From NCBI RefSeq assembly GCF_001680005.1, contig NC_033567.1, positions 4,154,001 to 4,218,000 of the forward strand: a DNA stretch of 64,000 nucleotides, in the 5' to 3' direction. Of the stretch, positions 33,531 through 41,817 are shown in pieces. The notes below the pieces were generated by a model. That model had not been told where the DNA came from and did no database searches. It saw nothing but the letters and a program-made list of their open reading frames with translations. Made by a program: the position numbers and the translations under genes. Within the stretch, counting starts at the first letter, position 1. Every line of letters starts with the position of its first letter. The DNA is from Plasmodium coatneyi. Lineage: Eukaryota > Apicomplexa > Aconoidasida > Haemosporida > Plasmodiidae.

Positions 33531-36500
33531 TTACAGGCACTCGAACAAGTCGTTTACATAATTCAAAAGCCACAGAGGGAAGTAGCAGACCTCCTGGAAG
33601 AGAACAAAATCGATAGTGTGCTCTTTCTCGATATCGCAAACCATCTCGTTGTATTTTTCCTGCCAAATTTCACTTCTACATCGTTGGAGCGTATTGGAGT
33701 TTTCTTTATCCCTGCTGAGCTTCCTGTAAGGAGTGTACCTCCTCTGGGGTTTGATATACTTGGGTATTTTGGACACCAATTCACCAAGTTGGTGTTTGTT
33801 ATTTATAAGCATAACTGGGTAGAACAATAGTTCCGAAGAACGGTGGTTAAAATTATTTGACTTTTTTTGTGTGGTGTTTGCGTGATTTTCCTCTTCCTGT
33901 AAGTGACTAGCGGTGGCTTTATCTGATTGGGGATCCTTCTCTTCAAAACTATTCGTACTCGAATCGTTGCTTGATTGTTCCTTCGAGACAGTGTTATAAT
34001 TCTTCCTAGCATTTTGCGTCGAGGGAATTTCCATGTTTCCTTTCGGGCCATTACTCATGATCGGTTCACTCCCTTGACTGAGTGAGGCTCTGTCTTTGCG
34101 GTAGCTGTCCTCATCCACGTTTTCGTATTTATCACAAATTTTCCCATTCTGTGAGGGTGCCATTTCTAAGTGGTGCATGTCATGTAAAGGATCACTTTCA
34201 ATTTTGCTGCTGCTTATTGCAGAATTGTTGTCATTAAATTTGTTCGCTTCATGTGTTTCTTCCCTCGTTGGGGAATCGCAAAGGTCCCCTTTTGGGTCCC
34301 TTTTTGGAGAGTAACTACCTTGTAGCGAAGAATCAAAAAAGTGCTTCCTAATTGAGACATTATATACATCACTCCTTTCGTTCATATATAGGTTATAAAA
34401 AACGAACATTTTTTTTTCCTTGTTTTCATCAGAGGAGGAGCACAAATTGAAGTCACTTAAGTTTTTTTTTTTCCTTTCCCTGAAGGTGTAATGGCTCTGG
34501 TATGCAATGTTCTCCTTCTGTGTGAAGGAGTTTATAAAATCGGTTGTGTATAAATTGACGTTTTCTGGCGAATGCAAGTTTTTCACAAACGTATCTATCT
34601 CTATTGTGTCTGTGCTGGGTGTTTTTTCCCTTTTGACTTGTTCGCCCGGCTTTTGCGACTTGTTTACTAGGCAGAACAAATTGTAGAGCAATTTGAGCGC
34701 GTTGGGAAGTTCGAAGGGAGCGTAGTTGCTACGCTTGGGGAGATTGCTCGAGTTGGACAAAATGGCTAGCTGCTCAACCGCAGACTGCATCTTAATATTG
34801 TTTGGATTGTAACCCACATATACATGTTCGGGCAATATTTCAGAAATGGGCAACGACTGCTGTGCGTCATGAGGTACATTATGGTCGTTCTGGTTGTTTG
34901 AAAGGCTGTCCTCCCTCTGGTTAAACTCGCTGTTCACTTCTTCCTTCATGTGTGCACCATTTTGGGTACTGCACATCTGCGGAGTGGTACCATCCACATA
35001 CATATTTTTGTGCAAATTGAAATTTCTACTTTGAGGAGTACTACTGTTGACGTAGTCCACATCATCAATGTCGTCACCATATGTGTAAGCCACGTTCACA
35101 CTCCACGCATTTAGCTCCACGAATGGGCAGTTGTCATCATAATTTAATTTTAGCAAAACGAAGGAATTGTACCATAATTCGATTTCTAATAGGCAGGAAA
35201 AATTTGTCCTTACTAGCCAAATTCCTTTGGTCTTATCTATCTGGGTTACTCCTAATTTGTGCGTCTCTTCAACTAGTTCGTTTGTATGCACATTTTTAAT
35301 CATGGAGCATTTTATTAGAAAGAGTTGTTCCTTAAATTGGTTGTTACCATTATGGGTGTTCTGTGCGTCACCATCAGAATCATTCCGATGTGTGTGCAAA
35401 TGTGTGGACGGTTTGTTATCCTCATTTAACTGCTTCATCCCATCATAAGTTGAGTACTCCTCCCCCGAATCATGCTCATCCTTTTTGACAATTCCGAATG
35501 ACGGGTCGGTAGAGATTTCTCCCTTGGGTAAGTCTACAGAGTCGTCATCCTGGATGACATTTTTCACACTTATCAATTTGTCGAAAATTAAATCAAAGTG
35601 GATTACTTGGCATCTGACCACGACAATCAGTGCACTTCTAACGCAGAGAGGATCGAGAGAAAACTCTTTAATGATCACATCGGAAATATTGTTCACATTA
35701 GAATGCAAACTTAAGTCAACCTCCTTAGAGAGGGAAGACTTTTGATAATTAATCAAGCAGCTGTAAGACTTTTCATTTGCAAATTTTTTCTTCGATGGAT
35801 AATAGCTAGCTGGGACAATGTAAAAGCTGGAACCCAGACAGAAGTGAAAATCAGCCATCTGAGAATGTCTAATAGAATTTAAGTGGAAGAAATCTTCATA
35901 TGCATTATTCCAGTCTAACAGAACATCTGTACATACACCTACCGGTGGGAAGGAGCATAAAAAGCACAACGCTCCCGTGGGTTGGAAGCTAATAGTTGGT
36001 ATAACAAAATCCCTCAAATATCTTCTACCACAGAAGTCACACCTTTCGATGAATATATTTCCGTGTATTTCTGAAATTTTCGAAAATTTAGTGCCACACC
36101 TATAGTGTAGTGAATCTATATTTTGCGTGATTAAAAATTTTATAACATTCCTTCTCATTAGCTCCTTTATCATGATGTGCGTTTTGGTTGGCAGGGCTAA
36201 GTGCAGGTCGATGACTTTTTTTTTTCTGTTTCCAAATATGACATAGTGTTCGTTTGAAGGGGGGTTTTGTGCTGCCTCCGTAGCATCTCCCTGTTTACTG
36301 CTACCGTTTGGGTTGTCTCCCTCATAAGTAGCAGCTGCATTTTCTTTTTTTACACACATATGGTTGCTTTCTTCCCCCCCTTCCCGTTCCTCCTTTATCA
36401 TTCCGTTGCGCAGGAGTGTCATGTCGAAATTTTCACTTTTCTCTTTTTCCTTCAAAGAATGGTTATTTAATTCAGTACGGATGGATCCTCTGTCTGCCTC

Positions 36501-37163
36501 GACATGTGCTCCCCCGTTGTAACCATTTAAATATTCCTTTTCGTGGATGCCGGCATTATTTTGACGCTGTCCATGTGTTAACTTTGTGTCCCTGGAGCGG
36601 TCCTTTGGGCAATTATCCTTTCTCCCTCCGTGTGATTCGACTGTGTCCCCTTCGTACAAACTATCAGACCTCTCTATTTTGACAAAATCGAATGGCGGCT
36701 CCTCCGTTCTGTTAACAGAGCTGTGCTGACCGGGGTCATCGGAGAGTTCGCATTTTCCTTGTGAACTTCTTCGTATCTTCTTCGTCTTCGCGTTTTGGTT
36801 ATCATTTGTGTGAGGGATCTTTACATCCTGGGTATCCTCCTTTGGCTTCGCTTCCTCCCTCCCCTTTCGTCGCTTCTCCAATTGCCTCTTCCTTCTGTTA
36901 CTCGCCTCGCTCAGGAACTCGTTTGTCCATATTCCCGTGGGGCCCCTAAAATCTTGTAGCCCTGAGCTGGTGGATATGCCAGCACCCGCATGAACGACGA
37001 TGTACTTACTCGTTCTTATTTTTTCAATCAGTTTTTTTATTTTCCTTTTTTCTTCCTCAGAATCTTCAAAATATTCCTTTTCGCCCAGCGGCCCTTTGTT
37101 TTCATTTTTCGACAGGCGCAGCGCATAGTTCATGCAGCTCATTTTGGGGAAGGAGTAGCACAC
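33531..37163 (-). CDS. SIR2B: Sir2B, NAD-dependent protein deacetylase (sirtuin)
   Basis: Single exon, 1210 residues; P. falciparum Sir2B is about 1300. Sirtuins remove acyl groups from histone lysines using NAD; in P. falciparum Sir2A and Sir2B help silence variant surface antigen genes. Catalytic motifs are present: VVHAGAGIS at 56-64, DFRGP at 71-75, ITQNID at 345-350, and the catalytic histidine in EIHGN at 365-369. The zinc cysteines are C375-x2-C378 and C400-x2-C403. The words GVCTDVLLDWNN (409-420) place it near SIRT6/7-like sirtuins, unlike Sir2A. The catalytic domain is split by a charged insert of about 230 residues (about 85-315) between the DFRG loop and the ITQNID segment. About 700 residues of low-complexity C-terminal extension, rich in Asn, Ser and Lys, follow. 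Length and the insert separate it from the short Sir2A. Confidence 0.93.
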   Translation of the reverse strand: MCYSFPKMSCMNYALRLSKNENKGPLGEKEYFEDSEEEKRKIKKLIEKIRTSKYIVVHAGAGISTSSGLQDFRGPTGIWTNEFLSEASNRRKRQLEKRRKGREEAKPKEDTQDVKIPHTNDNQNAKTKKIRRSSQGKCELSDDPGQHSSVNRTEEPPFDFVKIERSDSLYEGDTVESHGGRKDNCPKDRSRDTKLTHGQRQNNAGIHEKEYLNGYNGGAHVEADRGSIRTELNNHSLKEKEKSENFDMTLLRNGMIKEEREGGEESNHMCVKKENAAATYEGDNPNGSSKQGDATEAAQNPPSNEHYVIFGNRKKKVIDLHLALPTKTHIMIKELMRRNVIKFLITQNIDSLHYRCGTKFSKISEIHGNIFIERCDFCGRRYLRDFVIPTISFQPTGALCFLCSFPPVGVCTDVLLDWNNAYEDFFHLNSIRHSQMADFHFCLGSSFYIVPASYYPSKKKFANEKSYSCLINYQKSSLSKEVDLSLHSNVNNISDVIIKEFSLDPLCVRSALIVVVRCQVIHFDLIFDKLISVKNVIQDDDSVDLPKGEISTDPSFGIVKKDEHDSGEEYSTYDGMKQLNEDNKPSTHLHTHRNDSDGDAQNTHNGNNQFKEQLFLIKCSMIKNVHTNELVEETHKLGVTQIDKTKGIWLVRTNFSCLLEIELWYNSFVLLKLNYDDNCPFVELNAWSVNVAYTYGDDIDDVDYVNSSTPQSRNFNLHKNMYVDGTTPQMCSTQNGAHMKEEVNSEFNQREDSLSNNQNDHNVPHDAQQSLPISEILPEHVYVGYNPNNIKMQSAVEQLAILSNSSNLPKRSNYAPFELPNALKLLYNLFCLVNKSQKPGEQVKREKTPSTDTIEIDTFVKNLHSPENVNLYTTDFINSFTQKENIAYQSHYTFRERKKKNLSDFNLCSSSDENKEKKMFVFYNLYMNERSDVYNVSIRKHFFDSSLQGSYSPKRDPKGDLCDSPTREETHEANKFNDNNSAISSSKIESDPLHDMHHLEMAPSQNGKICDKYENVDEDSYRKDRASLSQGSEPIMSNGPKGNMEIPSTQNARKNYNTVSKEQSSNDSSTNSFEEKDPQSDKATASHLQEEENHANTTQKKSNNFNHRSSELLFYPVMLINNKHQLGELVSKIPKYIKPQRRYTPYRKLSRDKENSNTLQRCRSEIWQEKYNEMVCDIEKEHTIDFVLFQEVCYFPLWLLNYVNDLFECL

Positions 37164-37893
37164 TCGGTACGGAGGTGTTAAAAAAGAGCAAATGGAATTA
37201 TGCGTTTAAGAAGGTTAACGTGGCGAATCGTGCGTTCGGCTTGGTGTTCAGAAGTTCGCACTTTTAAGCCTATGGCCTTTGTGATTACCCTTCTACGCTG
37301 CGAGCCAGTCCTAGATGAGTAAAGGTTAGCGGTTCCATATTCACCAAAGGAGCTGTTGGGAAAAATGTTTTAAAAAATATTCTGTGTATGCCCCGGTGCT
37401 ACAAGAATTGGTTTCACGAAATTGCTCTTGCCAGCAATTTGGAAATTACTCATAAGAATTCGCCCCTTGTGATTCCTCAAATTTAGACTATGTATAAGTT
37501 AGGCAAAGGGTAAAAAAAAAAAAAAAAAAAAACAATAAAAAGCTTTTGTATGCTTTAGGTAGTTCTTTTCACCAATTCGCTGCTTCGTGTTTATATGCTA
37601 CCGTTTCAGAATTACACGTACAGATATGCCATGGTTCTAGGCATGCTTTATGCTGGCGGGTTACACGGCTTTCAATACTTTCCGTGCAGCTCGTGTGAGG
37701 TAATATCATGTACATTGAGGAAACGCTTCGTTGAGTCAACTTGGTGGGGAATTTTCTCCATTCGTTTCCGCCCCGATTGAAGAATGTACCCAAGCAACGA
37801 TGCTAGAAAAAATGGATAATTGATGCTTGACAAAAAAGAAAAAAAAAAAAAAAAAAAATTCATGCGTAGTGCCTACATGGGTTATATTAAAAA
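37164..37893. other. Intergenic spacer, Sir2B promoter side
   Basis: Lies between two minus-strand genes, so it contains the Sir2B promoter and the 3' UTR of the RS protein. It has A20 at 37513-37532 and an A/G run at 37837-37858. A short plus-strand frame at 37595-37780 has no support. Confidence 0.5.
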
Positions 37894-40191
37894 TTAGTTC
37901 GCTACTGGTGCAGGGGATGTTACTTTTCCACACCGTGATTTTGCCGATCCAAGGGATTCACCCGCACTATCTCCATATCCTTCCCGTGTTACGTCCCCAC
38001 CGGTCGCAACTCGGTTTGTCACTCCAGCGGTGGTTTCCCTTCCCGCGTTGATTTTTCCTCCCCCGTTGGATCCATCTCTACTCTCACTTTTGCTTAAGGT
38101 TATTCTGCCTCGGTTTCTTCGTCCGTCCTTCATCATTCTTCGGTGTGCATTCTCAGTTTTCCCGCTTTTTCTCTCCTTCGATATAGTACGAATACTTTTC
38201 TTGTCCCCCGTGGTGGACCTATCAGTTGAATGGCTTTCATTAATTCTTTTTTTTCTCTTCCCTCCGTGTAAATATCTTTGCTTGTGTTTCTTTCTGCATC
38301 TTCTATAGGTGCTGCTAGTCCTGCTGGACGAGTTGGCATTACCACCAATGCGGTCTTCCCCCGAGTCGAAGTTGTTTCCCCCCTTTGCATTATCACATCC
38401 GCTGAGGTAGCGCAATTCCAAGTCCTCCTTTAAATGAAATTTATTCTCCTTCTCGATGGTACTACTGCTGGATTTGTTCTTTGTATTCACTCCGTTATCA
38501 TTTTCTGTTTCACCACTTTGGAGATGGTCCATCATCTGGGTGCTGTTTGTGTTACTTGCAGTGGTGGATAGACATGTGCGTTTTCTTTTTGTCCCGAAGG
38601 TGCAGGAGCAGCTTTCCTCCTCCGTCCCTTGCGAAGAGCCCTTCTCTCTATTACTATTGCTGCCATTATTGCTGTTGCTTTTTCGGTGTACCTTTTTTGC
38701 AGGTGGTGACTCTCTTTCTGCATACGTTTTGTCTCTTGCTTCCTCATGAGTCACTCCTCCACAGTTTACATCACTGGAACTACTAGTACTTACAGATTTA
38801 GCCTTTTTTTTTGTTCCTTTTTCTTTTTTTTCTTCTTCCCTCTCTTCCAAGCGGTCTGCCAAGTATGGTTGTTTATGCTGTCCATTTGTTGGACTCCCCT
38901 GATAACTCAGTTTTGGTGCCACCTCATTTGAGGAGTTGCTTTCTCCGTCTGGGTCCCTGTGGGAGGTTGTATCTTCACTGGAATTGTTACTTGACTTTGT
39001 TTTATTCTTCGCTTTAATTGTCTCTACTCTGTCATCACGTTTGAGTGACTCTCCATGGTTGTGGTGAGTCTGTTCCCCAGGTTGGTTTTCCTCCTCCGTG
39101 GAGTAGCTTCCTCTATTGTGCATGCAGTTCTGAGGGTCTTTATTGGATTCATGGCTGTTCCTGCTGAGAGAAAAGCTTTTACATATTTTTCCGCGCATGT
39201 CTTTACAGGTGTGCCTGTCAGTGTCTTCGCGAGATTCTTTTCCCGGGTCTTTTCCACTTCGTCTTTCGATGCCTTTCTGAGGATCCTTTACAAAGCCTCC
39301 GTCTCTTCTTTCTCCTTCGCTGTTACTCAGACTGACGCTTCTACTGAAGGTCTCGCTGCTTTGCTTCTTCACAACTTTGGTGGTTGCTTCTTTTTCGCCT
39401 TTTCTTTGTCTCCGTCTTGGGTTTTTCCTTTTGGTTGTTCTTCTTCTCCCTTTGTCGCTTTCGTAGCTGCTGGCGCTGTAACTGGTGCTGTAACTAATGG
39501 TTCTGCTCGTACTTCTTACAGCGTCTCGCTTCCAGCGTCGACTTCCACTTCGTCGACGAGGTCGTCGTCTTCGATTGCTTCGACGATTACTCCCCCTGCT
39601 GTAGGACGAACGGTACGAGGAAGACGCACTGTAGGTAGAAGCGCTTTCCGAGTACTTTTTACGAGACCGACAATATCTGCGAGCCACTTTTTTCCTCTTC
39701 AATCTTTTCTCCTTTTTGCTCATTTTATGCATTATACGACTCTTACTTTGGTAACGACTCATACTTTGGTAACATTTGCCTCTCCCTTCCTCTTCTTCTT
39801 CACTGGATGTATCTCTTCTTCTGTGAATGATTTTGCCTTTACTTTCACTCCGATAAGGAGGATGCCCCTTGTACGACCACCTATCACCCTTACGTGCAAT
39901 CTGTTGGTACCTCTTCATCGTCTCTGGCGACTTCCTCCTGTTCTGAGCAATGATTATGTTGACTTCATTACCGTCTATTTTAGAATGGTTTAAAATGGTC
40001 AAGGCTTCTTTTGCATACTGGGGTTCGTAATATTCTACGAAACCGAAGCCTCTCGGCCTCCTTGTGTAATGGTCTAGGGGTAAATAAACATCTCGTACTT
40101 TTCCAAAGCTTTGGAAGATTTTTCTTATTTTTTCTGGACTAGTGTGGAAGCTTAAATTTTTTATTAATAAGCTGCATCCATTTTGTTCCAT
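37894..40191 (-). CDS. RRM and RS-domain RNA-binding protein (SR-like)
   Basis: 765 residues from the Met at 40191; the frame is open upstream to 40404 (72 more codons). I prefer the inner start because the RRM begins 7 residues later, there is an A at -3, and the upstream part is Pro/His-rich and looks like 5' UTR. A single RRM covers residues 6-82, with RNP2 LLIKNL (8-13) and RNP1 RGFGFVEY (47-54). Then come Arg/Ser/Lys-rich stretches typical of SR proteins (RSGSRRWKRD, YRSSYSRGSNRR, RRRPRRRSG) and a long Ser/Asn/Lys/Glu low-complexity tail. The architecture, N-terminal RRM plus RS tail, is that of SRSF10/SRSF12 or TRA2-type splicing regulators. Nuclear, acting in exon choice, probably phosphorylated by SRPK/CLK kinases. 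The final 400 residues carry no recognisable domain. Confidence 0.85.
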   Translation of the reverse strand: MEQNGCSLLIKNLSFHTSPEKIRKIFQSFGKVRDVYLPLDHYTRRPRGFGFVEYYEPQYAKEALTILNHSKIDGNEVNIIIAQNRRKSPETMKRYQQIARKGDRWSYKGHPPYRSESKGKIIHRRRDTSSEEEEEGRGKCYQSMSRYQSKSRIMHKMSKKEKRLKRKKVARRYCRSRKKYSESASTYSASSSYRSSYSRGSNRRSNRRRRPRRRSGSRRWKRDAVRSTSRTISYSTSYSASSYESDKGRRRTTKRKNPRRRQRKGEKEATTKVVKKQSSETFSRSVSLSNSEGERRDGGFVKDPQKGIERRSGKDPGKESREDTDRHTCKDMRGKICKSFSLSRNSHESNKDPQNCMHNRGSYSTEEENQPGEQTHHNHGESLKRDDRVETIKAKNKTKSSNNSSEDTTSHRDPDGESNSSNEVAPKLSYQGSPTNGQHKQPYLADRLEEREEEKKEKGTKKKAKSVSTSSSSDVNCGGVTHEEARDKTYAERESPPAKKVHRKSNSNNGSNSNREKGSSQGTEEESCSCTFGTKRKRTCLSTTASNTNSTQMMDHLQSGETENDNGVNTKNKSSSSTIEKENKFHLKEDLELRYLSGCDNAKGGNNFDSGEDRIGGNANSSSRTSSTYRRCRKKHKQRYLHGGKRKKRINESHSTDRSTTGDKKSIRTISKERKSGKTENAHRRMMKDGRRNRGRITLSKSESRDGSNGGGKINAGRETTAGVTNRVATGGDVTREGYGDSAGESLGSAKSRCGKVTSPAPVAN

Positions 40192-41239
40192 TTTCAACCA
40201 TTTTGTGTCAATCCAAGGTTGTGTGTGTATGTGTGCGTGTGGGGGGAGAGGTGGTGGTGGATGCCCTTTACGATGTGCTTTTCTCTGCTTTGGACGGTAA
40301 AAACTAATCCGTTGTCCTCTGCTTTTACACACTCCCCCGCCCCCCCTCTTTGTGGCGACAAAAAGGAGCGAGCGAGGAGAAGAAGGATGTGGACCTATTT
40401 CCACAGAACTATACTACCATAATAGACGCTGTCTTAACAGATGTTGTCATAACAGACACACTTCCCGAAGGAACGATGGACAATTTCCCCTTGCGCAGAT
40501 TCCTTTATGTGCCTCAAAGGAAAAAAAAAAAGGGGAGCAAGAAAAAAAAAAAAATTCACCACGGCGGCATGTGTGTCAAGCCGGATCACAAGGAAGGACG
40601 ATAGAATGAAATAAAGAAGAAAAAATGAGGAAAAAATATTTTTATTTTTTTTCCGCATCAGCACGGAAAAAAAATGTAAGAACATTAAACGGTGCATTAC
40701 TCTTTTTATTTCTCGTCTTTCCCCCCTTTGCGAGTGCGGTATTTTCCTTCTAACGACGCGCGGGGTTGGGGGGAGGATATTATACCAGCACAGCATATGA
40801 ATCATTTTCCGCCTTTTTTCTTCCAAGATGCATGCGCGATGCTCGAACACATTTGCATATATGCCTCGGTTGGCTAACACACTGCTATATGTTTTCATTT
40901 CCCCATTTTTGAAGCCCCTTATTTCTCACGAAAGTTGTCCTTTTATTTTATTTTTTCGCTACTAGGTGAAGTACCTTTTTTTTTGTTTTTCCGTATTCCA
41001 TTTTTTTTTCCTTTTTTTCGGTGCTAGGTGAAGTATCCCTTTTTTTTGTATTTTTCTGTATTCTTCTTTCTTTTTGCTTTCTTTTTCCGTTATTCTTTTC
41101 CTTCCTTCTTTTTTCAACCATTTTTGTGCTATTTTTTTTGGATTTTTTTTCCATGCACACTGAGGTTCACCCAAATATCAAAAGAAAGCAAAGCAGCAGC
41201 AGCATATAGGAACTGTGTCCTTCACTGATCCTCCCCTGC

Positions 41240-41273
<34 letters not shown>

Positions 41274-41817
41274 CCTCCACCCTCCCACAACTAAGTAGCA
41301 GGCCATATTATGGGGCATTAATCTAGGAATAACCTTAGGTCACACACCCTTAACCCATCATTTTAATACATCTACACCCTTCAATCTACATACCACCTAA
41401 CAACCTTCCTTCCTCATTTTGTTTTCTTATTTCCATTCACACTGAGGTTCACCAAATATCAGAAGAAAATAAAGCAGCAGTATATACGAAGTATGTCCTT
41501 CACTGGGGTCTCCCCTCCTTGCCTTTTTTTTTTTTTTCGCTGCTAGGTGAAGTTCCCTTTTCTTGTTTTTTTCTTGTATTCTTCTTTTTTTTTGTGCGTT
41601 GAATTTTAAAAAAAAAAGGAAAAAATTACAAAGATAAAAATTTATAACAAAAAAAAAGTTAATGAACATATTTTGGATCCTTCAATAAAGAAGAAATTAT
41701 CCCAAACAAGTCAAAATGAAGTGGGAAAGAAAATTTTTTACTTCCACTTATATTCATTACAGATCAACGTAAACAATTTAATACACAAAACGAAAAAAAA
41801 AAAAAGGAAAATATTTA
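40192..41817. other. Intergenic region with SICAvar-intron-like repeats
   Basis: Promoter side of the RS protein plus the 3' flank of the SICAvar gene. From about 40960 to 41600 it consists of degenerate duplicated modules. The word GCTAGGTGAAGT or a near variant occurs three times (near 40970, 41022, 41541). CACTGAGGTTCACC occurs twice (near 41159 and 41438), and CCTTCACTG followed by CTCCCC occurs twice (near 41219 and 41491). Between them are T-rich stretches. One 58-bp block matches the sixth intron of the SICAvar gene. No intact coding exon is visible. Confidence 0.65.
41292..41349. repeat. 58-bp repeat, copy 1 (3' of SICAvar)
   Basis: Block starting TAAGTAGCAGGCCATATTAT, with about four or five differences from the copy at 43866-43923 inside the SICAvar gene. 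Both are followed by a stretch that includes AACAACCTTCCTTCC. Confidence 0.85.

Noticed and set aside
37595..37780. Short plus-strand frame between Sir2B and the RS gene
   Set aside because: Only 61 codons, no partner exon, no family; in the promoter of Sir2B.
39055..39993. 312-codon open frame on the plus strand
   Set aside because: Antisense to the Arg/Ser/Lys-rich part of the RS protein; Ser/Phe/Leu-rich shadow with no domain.
40192..40404. 72-residue N-terminal extension of the RS protein
   Set aside because: Pro/His/Arg-rich, upstream of the RRM by its full length, while the Met at 40191 has good context directly before the RRM. Treated as 5' UTR.
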